Positions 1 through 5,245 of a DNA stretch of 5,245 nucleotides are shown here, piece by piece. Within the stretch, counting starts at the first letter, position 1; each line of letters starts with the position of its first letter. The stretch comes from Verrucomicrobiota bacterium (GTDB taxonomy: Bacteria; Verrucomicrobiota; Verrucomicrobiia; Methylacidiphilales; Verrucolacustridaceae), in NCBI GenBank assembly GCA_010031845.1, contig RGYX01000081.1, forward strand, positions 1 through 5,245, given 5' to 3'. The position numbers and the translations under genes were made by a program. The notes below the pieces were generated by a model. That model ran no database searches. It had not been told where the DNA came from and was given only the letters and a program-made list of their open reading frames with translations.

Positions 1-78
1 CCGCTCCAGCCTCATTTTCTTCTGCTCCCGCTCCTGCAGGACGAGAAGCTTCTCCAGTTCAGGAGGCACTCCGCTCAT
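1..78 (-). CDS. Start of a small coiled-coil protein, possibly the zinc-ribbon nucleic-acid-binding family (partial)
   Basis: Only the first 26 codons lie in the window. The protein begins MSGVPPELEKLLVLQ and continues as a highly charged, helix-prone stretch rich in Glu, Lys and Arg. The ATG at 78-76 overlaps the ribE stop as ATGA, and a GGAG (minus strand, 89-86) lies 7 nt upstream inside ribE, so both the start and translational coupling are well supported. The opening 'xELEKLLxLQxRxxK' resembles the N-terminus of the coiled-coil proteins that end in a C4 zinc ribbon, which often sit in bacterial housekeeping operons. That family call is an inference from a short stretch, because the zinc-binding cysteines would lie outside the window. 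Any other coiled-coil protein is possible. That this is a gene start is fairly sure; its identity is not. Confidence 0.55.
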   Translation of the reverse strand, partial: MSGVPPELEKLLVLQEREQKKMRLER

Positions 79-668
79 TTCTTGGCTCCAGTCATCTTCT
101 CAACATACTTGGCCAGCAGGTCGCACTCCAGATTCACTTTATCCCCTTCATTCCGGTCCCGCAGGGTCGTGACCTCATAGGTGTGGGGAATGATCCAGAC
201 ATTGAACCTTCGTTTCTCTACCCTGCCGATGGTCAAACTGATTCCATCGACGGCCACACACCCCTTCGGCACCAGATAACGCTCCAACCCCTCGGGCACC
301 TCCGCCTCCAGCTCCCAATCCTCCCCTGACCTCGCCCACTTTGTGACTTGGGCCATCCCATCGATATGACCCGTGACAAAGTGACCCCCCAGCTTGCCAT
401 CCGCCTTCAGGGAGCCCTCCAGATTCACCCGGGATCCGACCCGGGCAGACTGCAGATTTGTCTTCTCCTTGGTCTCATCCAAAAGATCAAAAGCCAGCTG
501 CTTGCCCTTTAACTCAGTTACGGTCAGACAGCATCCATTGACCGCCACGCTGTCCCCAACCTTCAAGCCTGCAATAATGGAGCCGCCCTCCACCTCCAAA
601 CTCCACCCCTTCCCCCGGCGAGTAACCGCTTGGACCACCCCAGCCTCGGCTACGATGCCCGTGAACAT
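75..668 (-). CDS. ribE: Riboflavin synthase, alpha chain
   Basis: This enzyme dismutates two molecules of 6,7-dimethyl-8-ribityllumazine into riboflavin and the RibD product pyrimidine, the last step of the pathway, in the cytoplasm. The 197-residue protein has the usual length and the two tandem lumazine-binding barrels. Barrel one starts with MFTGIVAEAG and carries VNGCCLTV. Barrel two carries GGHFVTGHIDG and VDGISLTI. The protein ends NLECDLLAKYVEKM, the usual C-terminal trimerisation helix. The frame stays open upstream to a GTG at 698, but MFTGIV is the family's conserved N-terminus, so the ATG at 668 is chosen. It lies 4 nt after the ribD stop, with a GGAGGGG about 12 nt upstream. The stop overlaps the next gene as ATGA. 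The protein looks intact. Some annotations call this gene ribC. Confidence 0.96.
   Translation of the reverse strand: MFTGIVAEAGVVQAVTRRGKGWSLEVEGGSIIAGLKVGDSVAVNGCCLTVTELKGKQLAFDLLDETKEKTNLQSARVGSRVNLEGSLKADGKLGGHFVTGHIDGMAQVTKWARSGEDWELEAEVPEGLERYLVPKGCVAVDGISLTIGRVEKRRFNVWIIPHTYEVTTLRDRNEGDKVNLECDLLAKYVEKMTGAKK
86..89 (-). promoter_or_regulatory. Ribosome binding site for the gene starting at 78
   Basis: The minus strand reads GGAG followed by a 7-nt spacer (ccaagaa) and ATG. It lies within the last codons of ribE, supports the ATG at 78 as a real start, and shows that this gene is translated from the same message as ribE. Confidence 0.6.
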
Positions 669-672
669 ACTC

Positions 673-1161
673 TTACTTCGCCCCTCCGAGCTTGCCACGC
701 AAGCACAGGTCTTGTCCCGCGCTGGATGTGACCGCCTCCCTCCATCCCCAATCCGCCCAATTTTGAATTCGGGGCAATCCCCTCCCAGATTCCCCCACCA
801 GAATCGGAGCCAGATAAATCACTGCCTCATTCACTTTTCCTGAATCCACAAGCCCCTCTCCCACCTCCGCTCCACCTTCCACCAAAAGACGCGAAACCCC
901 TTTGCGATGGAGATCCCGCAAAACTTCGGGCCACTTTTTTTTGCGATACACCAAGGTCCGATTTTTATATCGGTCCCGAAAGAGATTTGCCCCTTTTGGC
1001 AGCTTGCCTGATCTCGTCACCACGACCCTCCAAGGCTGCACTCCACCGACATTTCGACAGTCTGCAGAATGTCGAAATGTTTTTCGGAGCGTGAGCCGAG
1101 GGTTGTCTTGGCGTACGGTTTGGGCGCCCACCAGAATGGCATCACAGCCGACCCGCAGCTT
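673..1161 (-). CDS. ribD: RibD C-terminal reductase domain, out of frame with its N-terminal half
   Basis: This stretch encodes the NADPH-dependent reductase half of bifunctional RibD, which reduces the ribosyl group of the deaminated pyrimidine. Homology begins at KLRVGCDAILVGAQTV (from 1161) and runs through DNPRLTLR, QPWRVVVTRSGKLP, GVSRLLVEGGAEVGEGLV and YLAPILVG to the TAA at 673. This order is normal for RibD_C. It lies one frame away from the deaminase half (1142-1711), and a TGA at 1173-1171 closes this frame just upstream. The first possible start inside it is the GTG at 1131, which has no ribosome binding site and would remove the first strand of the domain. The ATG overlapping the deaminase stop (TGATG) is in the third frame, so it cannot rescue this one. 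The segment KTFRHSADCR after LTLR is extra compared with relatives and comes from the palindrome at 1049-1080. It is probably a disrupted gene or a sequence error rather than a designed split. Confidence 0.85.
   Translation of the reverse strand, partial: KLRVGCDAILVGAQTVRQDNPRLTLRKTFRHSADCRNVGGVQPWRVVVTRSGKLPKGANLFRDRYKNRTLVYRKKKWPEVLRDLHRKGVSRLLVEGGAEVGEGLVDSGKVNEAVIYLAPILVGESGRGLPRIQNWADWGWREAVTSSAGQDLCLRGKLGGAK
681..687 (-). promoter_or_regulatory. Shine-Dalgarno sequence for ribE
   Basis: The minus strand reads GGAGGGG within the last codons of ribD, 12 nt before the ATG at 668. The spacing is slightly long. It favours the MFTGIV start over the upstream in-frame GTG at 698, which would precede this site. 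Confidence 0.5.
1049..1080. repeat. 32-bp near-perfect palindrome inside ribD
   Basis: Two 11-bp arms, acatttcgaca and tgtcgaaatgt, are exact reverse complements. They flank a 10-base centre that itself contains the palindrome tctgcaga on the same axis. Only one of the 16 base pairs (1060 with 1069) fails to match. It lies in the coding sequence of the reductase domain, where relatives have a shorter loop, and contributes about 10 extra residues (KTFRHSADCR). All six reading frames through it are free of stops. It could fold as a strong hairpin in the mRNA. I see no second copy in this window. Lying inside a gene and followed by only five T residues, it is more likely an inserted palindromic repeat than a terminator. 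Confidence 0.8.
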
Positions 1162-1711
1162 GCGCCCCCGTCACCCATCTTCTCCCTGGCACCACAAGAT
1201 ACCCATCCATGGTCATCGCCAGCTTCAAGATGACCCATGGCTCCCTCCTCGTCGTCCAGTGCCGATAATCACCATTGATCCTCTGGCACTCACCTTCCAG
1301 AACCCCTCGCGTTACCCCAATTCCTGCTTTTCTTAGGATTCGATCCGCTTTTCCCTGATTCCTCGGGTCCTCATCCCCGGATCCGTAAATCACTCTCCTC
1401 ACCCTCGCCTCGATGATCGCATCCGTGCACGGAGGGGTTCTCCCATGGCTGGAGCATGGCTCCAAAGTCACATAGAGGTCCGCACCCTTTGCCCTCACCC
1501 CCGCTTGATGAATTGCCTCGATCTCCGCATGCGGCAAACCCGCCCTCCTGTGATATCCTGCCCCCACCATCTTCCCGCCTTTCACCAAGATTGCCCCCAC
1601 CCTCGGATTCGGTCTCGTGGCCTCCCCAGCCTTTTTCGCCAACTCCACCGCCCTTTTCATCCAACGCTCGTCTGGCGTCTGCTGCTGTCCTCTCCTCAAC
1701 TTGAACCTCAA
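1142..1711 (-). CDS. ribD: RibD N-terminal deaminase domain, ended early by a frameshift
   Basis: This is the diaminohydroxyphosphoribosylaminopyrimidine deaminase half of RibD, a cytidine-deaminase-like zinc enzyme acting on the product of GTP cyclohydrolase II. Numbered from the TTG at 1711, the zinc and proton-shuttle motif HAE is at 61-63 and the PCSSHGRTPPC motif has cysteines at 86 and 95. The reductase domain then begins normally with LKLAMTMDG and PGRRWVTG (163-182). After that the frame runs through AQAAGRL to a TGA at 1144-1142, far short of the usual length of about 360 residues. The rest of the protein is encoded one frame over (see 673-1161). No ATG lies near the expected start. 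The candidates are TTG at 1711, or TTG at 1699 with GAGG 6 nt upstream, which I favour slightly. The ATG at 1660 would cut into the conserved first helix. The gene follows nusB directly. The deaminase domain itself looks complete and could fold alone. Confidence 0.88.
   Translation of the reverse strand: MRFKLRRGQQQTPDERWMKRAVELAKKAGEATRPNPRVGAILVKGGKMVGAGYHRRAGLPHAEIEAIHQAGVRAKGADLYVTLEPCSSHGRTPPCTDAIIEARVRRVIYGSGDEDPRNQGKADRILRKAGIGVTRGVLEGECQRINGDYRHWTTRREPWVILKLAMTMDGYLVVPGRRWVTGAQAAGRL
1159..1171 (-). other. ribD: Frameshift and probable 20-nt deletion in ribD
   Basis: Reading the minus strand, the deaminase frame is good up to WVTG (Thr codon 1171-1169), and the reductase frame is good from KLRVGCDAILVG (Lys codon 1161-1159). 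Only 25 nt separate the Thr codon from the Asp codon of CDAILVG. RibD proteins normally have about 15 residues (45 nt) there, covering the A-R-x-x-V-H-x-L-R helix. A loss of about 20 nt explains both the missing residues and the frame change exactly. Confidence 0.75.
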
Positions 1712-1712
1712 C

Positions 1713-2159
1713 CTAATTCGTGGAACGGGTGATCTCTCTCTCCGGCCTTCCTAAGGTTGCCCTCGCCCGGTCCAACACCCCGTTCACAAACCGCCCCGAC
1801 TCCTCCGTGCTTAAAGCCTTGGCCACCTCAATCGCCTCGTTCAAAGCCGAGATGGGAGGGACGTCGTCGGCAAATTTCATCTCCCACAAAGCCAACCGCA
1901 AAATCGCCCGATCCACCGGCGCCATCCGTTCCGGATCCCAGTTCGTCACCAACTTCCTCAGCTCCGCATCCACCTCCGATTGCTTTTCGATGACCGACCG
2001 GATTCTCTTCTCCGCAAATTCCTGCGCCGGTTTCTCCGCCTCGGTCTGCTCCCACAGATCCTTCAGAGCCTGATCGAGCGAAACTCCCTCCACCCCCACC
2101 TCCCTCATGTAGAGGAACTGGGCCGCCAGAATCCTTCCCTCCCTACGCTTACCGGCCAC
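1713..2159 (-). CDS. nusB: Transcription antitermination factor NusB
   Basis: NusB pairs with NusE (ribosomal protein S10) on boxA RNA to support antitermination, chiefly of rRNA operons. At 148 residues it has the normal length and an all-helical layout. The basic N-terminus GKRREGRILAAQFLY is the RNA-binding arginine-rich start of the family. Further on come NWDPERMAPVDRAILRLALWEM (74-94, core helix), PISALNEAIEVAK (102-114) and STEESGRFVNGVLD (117-130), all classic NusB signatures. The start is a GTG at 2159 inside the end of ribH (11-nt overlap), with AAGGGGG about 8 nt upstream, which suggests translational coupling. The stop is a TAG at 1715-1713, just before ribD. A nusB next to ribH is a common bacterial arrangement, so its place inside the riboflavin genes is conservation rather than evidence of a role in flavin synthesis. 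Confidence 0.95.
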   Translation of the reverse strand: MAGKRREGRILAAQFLYMREVGVEGVSLDQALKDLWEQTEAEKPAQEFAEKRIRSVIEKQSEVDAELRKLVTNWDPERMAPVDRAILRLALWEMKFADDVPPISALNEAIEVAKALSTEESGRFVNGVLDRARATLGRPEREITRSTN

Positions 2160-2571
2160 GACCCGCCCCCTTCAGCTTCCACACACGCAACGCCGCTTCC
2201 GCCGCTTCCTTGCCACGATTCAGTTTCCCCAAACAACGCTCCCTCGCCTGCCTCTCGGTCTTCACTCCCACGAGGTGATGCAAAACGGGAATCTCGGTCT
2301 CCAGCATCATTCTCATGAGGGCCTCTGTCGCCGACTTGAGAATCAGATCCGCATGGGCCGTCTCCCCCTGCCACACCAATCCCAACGCCAGCACGGCATC
2401 CGGCTTTTTCTTGAGTGCACGCTTCACCGCCAGCGGAACTTCAAACGTCCCCGGCACCCGCACCACCTCCACCCGGTGCCTGCGCAACGCCTTACGGGCC
2501 GCTTGCACCATCCCGTCGGCGTATTTTTGATGATACTCGGCCACCACGACGACAAAACGCCCCTTTTTCAT
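2149..2571 (-). CDS. ribH: 6,7-dimethyl-8-ribityllumazine synthase
   Basis: This enzyme condenses the RibD-derived pyrimidine with 3,4-dihydroxy-2-butanone 4-phosphate from RibBA to give lumazine. The family usually assembles as pentamers or 60-subunit shells. The 140-residue protein shows VVRVPGTFEVPLAVKRAL (36-53, substrate loop), ALGLVWQGETAHADLI (62-77, with the probable catalytic His73), and RQARERCLGKLNRGKEAAEAA (107-127, with Arg112 the likely phosphate-binding residue). It is on the short, divergent side. The N-terminal substrate-binding aromatic appears as AEYHQKYADG, the usual Arg before G-x-T-x-H is Gln68, and the loop before VEVVRVPG is a few residues shorter than in Bacillus. The ATG at 2571 overlaps the ribBA stop (ATGA). 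The 3' end overlaps the nusB start. The family call is firm; activity is inferred. Confidence 0.94.
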   Translation of the reverse strand: MKKGRFVVVVAEYHQKYADGMVQAARKALRRHRVEVVRVPGTFEVPLAVKRALKKKPDAVLALGLVWQGETAHADLILKSATEALMRMMLETEIPVLHHLVGVKTERQARERCLGKLNRGKEAAEAALRVWKLKGAGRGR

Positions 2572-3773
2572 AGTCGATGCCCCATTCTCTTCTTTTTTGT
2601 GGCCAAATATTTCCGGTTGTGCGGGTTCGGCTTGGTCTTGATCGGCACCTGATCCACCAACTCCAACCCGTACCCTGCCAACCCCACCACTTTCTTCGGG
2701 TTGTTGGTCATTAACCGCATCCTTCGCACCCCCAGATCGGTAAGAATCTGCGCCCCGATCCCGTACTCCCGCAAATCGGGCGAATATCCCAGCTTTCGGT
2801 TGGCTTCCACCGTATCGAGCCCCTTTTCCTGCAGCCGATAAGCGTGAATCTTAGCCGGCAACCCGATCCCCCTGCCCTCCTGCCGCATGTAAACCAACAC
2901 CCCCTTCCCTTCCTGCTCAATTCTCCGCAAAGCATCGTGCAACTGGTTTCCACAATCGCATCGTTTTGATGCAAAAACATCCCCCGTCAGGCACTCGCTA
3001 TGCACCCGCACCAAGACTGCATCCTTCGCCTTCGGCTTTCCTTTCACCAAGGCCAAATGATGACTTCCATCCGTCACCGTTCGGTAGAGATAAAGATCAA
3101 ACATCCCATAATCCGTGGGGAGTTTCACCACCTGTTCCCTGACCACCAACCGTTCCTTTCTCCTGCGATATTCGATCAGGCCTTGGATCGTCCCCAGCTT
3201 AAGGCCGTGTTTCTTTTTAAATTCCATCAGATCGGCCCACCTCGCCATGGACCCGTCCGGATTCAGAATTTCACAAATGACCGCTGCGTCGCCATGCCCG
3301 GCTAACTTGGCCAGGTCTACCGCCGCTTCGGTGTGCCCAGCCCGAACCAATACCCCTCCCTCCTTTGCCCGCACCGGGAAAATATGCCCCGGCTGGACCA
3401 AATCCTCCGCTTTCGGATTATTTTTTCCCAAGACCCTCAATGTCGCGGCCCGGTCATGCGCACTGATCCCGGTGGTGATTCCCCGAGCGGCGTCCACCGA
3501 GACGGTGAAATCCGTGCCAAATCGCTCTTCGTTCCTCACCACCATTCGCGTCAGCCCAAGCTTCTCGGCACGGGCCTGGGAAACAGGTGCACAGATCAGC
3601 CCTCTCCCCTCTTTGGCCATAAAGTTGATCAAGGCCGGGGTCACCCCTCGGGCCGATAAAACCAGATCCCCCTCGTTTTCCCGACCCGCATCATCGGTCA
3701 TGATCACCATCTCTCCCCTTCTCATGGCCGCGATGACTTCCTCGATCCGATCTGCGCCCTGAAGTTTTTTCAT
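2568..3773 (-). CDS. ribBA: Bifunctional 3,4-dihydroxy-2-butanone 4-phosphate synthase / GTP cyclohydrolase II
   Basis: This fused enzyme starts both arms of riboflavin synthesis. The N-terminal half (about 1-205) makes dihydroxybutanone phosphate from ribulose 5-phosphate. It shows DDAGRENEGDL (27-37), FMAKEGRGLICAP (51-63), TTGISAHDRA (100-109) and GHTEAAVDLAKLAG (146-159); the first Glu of RENEGD and the His of GHTEA are the expected metal ligands. The C-terminal half (about 206-401) opens GTP. It shows RVHSECLTGDVF with zinc cysteines at 261, 272 and 274, RQEGRGIGL (297-305), GIGAQILTDLGV (338-349) and MTNNPKK (355-361). Both halves look complete, and 401 residues is the normal length of the fusion. 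The ATG at 3773 overlaps the alaS stop (ATGA), with a G-rich stretch (GGGGGTGG) just upstream as a possible ribosome site. Lying inside an operon, it has no room for its own FMN riboswitch. Confidence 0.97.
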   Translation of the reverse strand: MKKLQGADRIEEVIAAMRRGEMVIMTDDAGRENEGDLVLSARGVTPALINFMAKEGRGLICAPVSQARAEKLGLTRMVVRNEERFGTDFTVSVDAARGITTGISAHDRAATLRVLGKNNPKAEDLVQPGHIFPVRAKEGGVLVRAGHTEAAVDLAKLAGHGDAAVICEILNPDGSMARWADLMEFKKKHGLKLGTIQGLIEYRRRKERLVVREQVVKLPTDYGMFDLYLYRTVTDGSHHLALVKGKPKAKDAVLVRVHSECLTGDVFASKRCDCGNQLHDALRRIEQEGKGVLVYMRQEGRGIGLPAKIHAYRLQEKGLDTVEANRKLGYSPDLREYGIGAQILTDLGVRRMRLMTNNPKKVVGLAGYGLELVDQVPIKTKPNPHNRKYLATKKKRMGHRL

Positions 3774-5245
3774 GCGCCACCCCCAAGCACTCCCATCACC
3801 ATCTTCTCCGCCTCGGCCAAAGCCTCGGAAATGCCTTGAGGATTCGAACCTGAACCTTGGGCGGCATCCGGCTTTCCGCCACCCTTACCCCCCACCTTCG
3901 GAGCCGCCAGTTGGATCATCTTACCCGCTTGAACTTTTTTCGCAGCCGCCGGAGTACAAACTGCAATTAAAGGCACCTTGCCCTCCGCCTGGCCCGCCAG
4001 AAAGATCACCGCCTCCCCCTCACGCTTCAGACGATCGGCCAGAACGGGCAGGTATCCGGCGGCCACCTCTCCCAGATCTTTCCCGATCCAACGCACTCCT
4101 CCCAAAACCCTCGCACCCCCCCAAAGCTCCTTGGCCTGCTGTTCTGCCAGCTTCTGCCACTCCGCCGTCTGCCTCTTCGCCGCCTGTTTGTCCCCCTCCC
4201 GCAACGTCTCCTCTGCCTTGGCAATCTCCCCTTCCCGTTTCCTGACCAGATCCCAGAGCTGCTCCGGTGTTTCCTTCCCGCCTTCCTTGGAAATCAGTCC
4301 CGTTCCTGCTTTTTTCTTTTCCAACGAGGCTGCCCTCTCGTCTTGTTTCTTCATCTCCTCACGACACCAATCAGCCAAGGCCACCCCGGATACCGCCTCA
4401 ATCCTTCGTACCCCCGCCGCAATCGCCGACTCTCCGATGACCCGGATCGCCCCAATCTTTCCAGTCGACCGGACATGCGTCCCTCCGCACAACTCCTTGG
4501 AAAAACCGCCGATATCCACCACCCGCACCGTTGTTCCGTATTTGTCCCCAAAGAACTGCAGAATCGTCGGATCATCCTTCACTTCGGCATAGGGCCTCTC
4601 TCCGCACTTCACCGCCACATCCGCTTTTACCTTTTCGTTGACCTGAGACTCCACCTTCGCCAACTCCTCCGCCGTCATCGCCTTCAGATGGGCAAAGTCA
4701 AAGCGCAGCCGGTCCGGACCCACATACGACCCCTTTTGTCTGACTCCCTCTCCCAACACGCCGATTCTTGAGCGCCTTTCCTTGTCCAAAGACACCCTCA
4801 CCGGACCTTTGGCCTCCACCACCGTCTCCGTCAAATGCACCGGCACTCCTCCCGCCCCGCGAATCGTGGCCACCACTTTTACTTTTTTCCCATCCCATTC
4901 GATCCACCCCGTGTCTCCTACCTGCCCCCCCATTTCACCATAAAACGGTGTCTGCCCTAAAAACACCCGGCCCTTCGCACCCGCGGGTCCCACCTCTTTC
5001 AGAGCCTCGGCCGCCACCTTCTCCACCTTTGGCTCCTCCGTTTTTTCATACCCCGTGAATACGGTTGGAAAATCCGGTCCGATCTCATCCTCCACCTTGA
5101 TCGTGGTCTTGTTCTGCGACTGTCGCGCCCTCGCACGCTGTGCCTCCATCGATTTTTCAAATCCTGCGGCGTCCACCGCGATTCCCCGCTCCCGCGCCAA
5201 AAGTTGGGTGAGGTCCAGCGGGAACCCATAGGTGTCATACAGGGT
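3770..5245 (-). CDS. alaS: Alanyl-tRNA synthetase, C-terminal two-thirds (5' end outside the window), with a gap in the editing motif
   Basis: AlaRS charges tRNA-Ala and hydrolyses mischarged Ser- and Gly-tRNA-Ala. The window holds 491 residues starting at TLYDTYGFPLDLTQLL. The catalytic domain is cut off by the right edge. In order come the end of the tRNA-binding helical domain (GIAVDAAGFEKSMEAQRARAR), the barrel before editing (TPFYGEMGGQVGDTG, about 99-113), the editing domain (QKGSYVGPDRLRFDFAH, 170-186; ELCGGTHV, with C253 and H257), a lysine/glutamate-rich coiled-coil linker (about 290-380) and the C-Ala domain (GGKGGGKPDAAQG, about 452-464). One anomaly stands out. After RRSRI (161) the protein jumps to GVLGEGVRQKGS, whereas relatives have about 15 more residues there, including the metal-binding HSATHLLH motif. 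The frame is kept. The other editing residues are present. The stop overlaps ribBA as ATGA. Confidence 0.96.
   Translation of the reverse strand, partial: TLYDTYGFPLDLTQLLARERGIAVDAAGFEKSMEAQRARARQSQNKTTIKVEDEIGPDFPTVFTGYEKTEEPKVEKVAAEALKEVGPAGAKGRVFLGQTPFYGEMGGQVGDTGWIEWDGKKVKVVATIRGAGGVPVHLTETVVEAKGPVRVSLDKERRSRIGVLGEGVRQKGSYVGPDRLRFDFAHLKAMTAEELAKVESQVNEKVKADVAVKCGERPYAEVKDDPTILQFFGDKYGTTVRVVDIGGFSKELCGGTHVRSTGKIGAIRVIGESAIAAGVRRIEAVSGVALADWCREEMKKQDERAASLEKKKAGTGLISKEGGKETPEQLWDLVRKREGEIAKAEETLREGDKQAAKRQTAEWQKLAEQQAKELWGGARVLGGVRWIGKDLGEVAAGYLPVLADRLKREGEAVIFLAGQAEGKVPLIAVCTPAAAKKVQAGKMIQLAAPKVGGKGGGKPDAAQGSGSNPQGISEALAEAEKMVMGVLGGGA

Noticed and set aside
1049..1085. The ribD palindrome as a Rho-independent terminator
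   Set aside because: On the minus strand, the direction of transcription, it is not followed by a T-run; the five T residues lie on the plus strand. It also sits in the middle of a coding region.
1159..1171. Programmed ribosomal frameshift in ribD at the GGGGGC run
   Set aside because: A shift here would not restore the roughly seven conserved residues that are absent, and no conserved slippery heptamer or suitable downstream structure is evident. A deletion of about 20 nt explains both the frame and the length.
1017..1238. Third minus-strand frame across the ribD break, starting MGHLEAGDDHG
   Set aside because: It joins neither half of RibD and shows no RibD motif. It is a shadow frame, although its internal ATG overlaps the deaminase stop as TGATG.
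3115..3762. Long open frame on the plus strand (215 codons) opposite ribBA
   Set aside because: It lies wholly antisense to an intact, well-conserved gene. Its product is low-complexity Ser/Pro/Arg-rich with no recognisable motif, as expected from the skewed base composition.
3774..3800. FMN riboswitch (RFN element) upstream of ribBA
   Set aside because: The sequence upstream of ribBA is the conserved C-Ala coding end of alaS. There is no untranslated leader, and no RFN motif blocks are visible.
3978..4592. Plus-strand open frame (204 codons) opposite alaS
   Set aside because: It is antisense to the conserved alaS, has a Ser/Pro/Arg-rich composition, and has no domain or ribosome site of note. 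It is a compositional shadow.

Overview
The window is one densely packed run of genes, all on the minus strand and read from right to left. In transcription order they are alaS (3' two-thirds only), ribBA, ribH, nusB, ribD (split by a frameshift), ribE, and the first 26 codons of a further small gene cut by the left edge. No intergenic gap exceeds a few bases. Three junctions (alaS/ribBA, ribBA/ribH, ribE/next gene) are ATGA stop-start overlaps, ribH/nusB overlap by 11 nt, and nusB/ribD and ribD/ribE nearly touch. No promoter, terminator, riboswitch, tRNA or rRNA is visible, so the window looks like the interior of a longer operon.

The rib genes cover riboflavin synthesis apart from the dephosphorylation step. 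RibBA starts both branches from GTP and ribulose 5-phosphate. RibD deaminates and reduces the pyrimidine intermediate, RibH makes lumazine, and RibE converts lumazine to riboflavin. NusB (rRNA antitermination) and alanyl-tRNA synthetase are housekeeping passengers. The organism is a bacterium with fairly high GC content and a strong excess of C over G on the plus strand (G over C on the coding strand). The ribBA-ribH-nusB order and the style of the proteins (NusB starting MAGKRREGR, RibBA ending NPHNRKYL..KKKRMGH, RibD with VVVTRSGKLPK) remind me of Verrucomicrobiota or relatives. This is an inference from memory, not a search.

The genes are ordinary but three local sequence events are not. 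First, ribD carries a 32-bp near-perfect palindrome (1049-1080) that adds about 10 residues to the reductase domain and has no stop codon in any of the six frames. This is the pattern of a small palindromic element that can land in genes. Second, ribD changes frame near 1162-1168, where about 20 nt of conserved coding sequence appear to be missing. Third, alaS lacks, in frame, about 15 residues that normally carry the HxxxH half of the editing-site metal motif, although the CGGTH half is present. The last two could be real microdeletions or assembly errors, and reads would decide. I see no evidence for a wholly new multi-gene system here.
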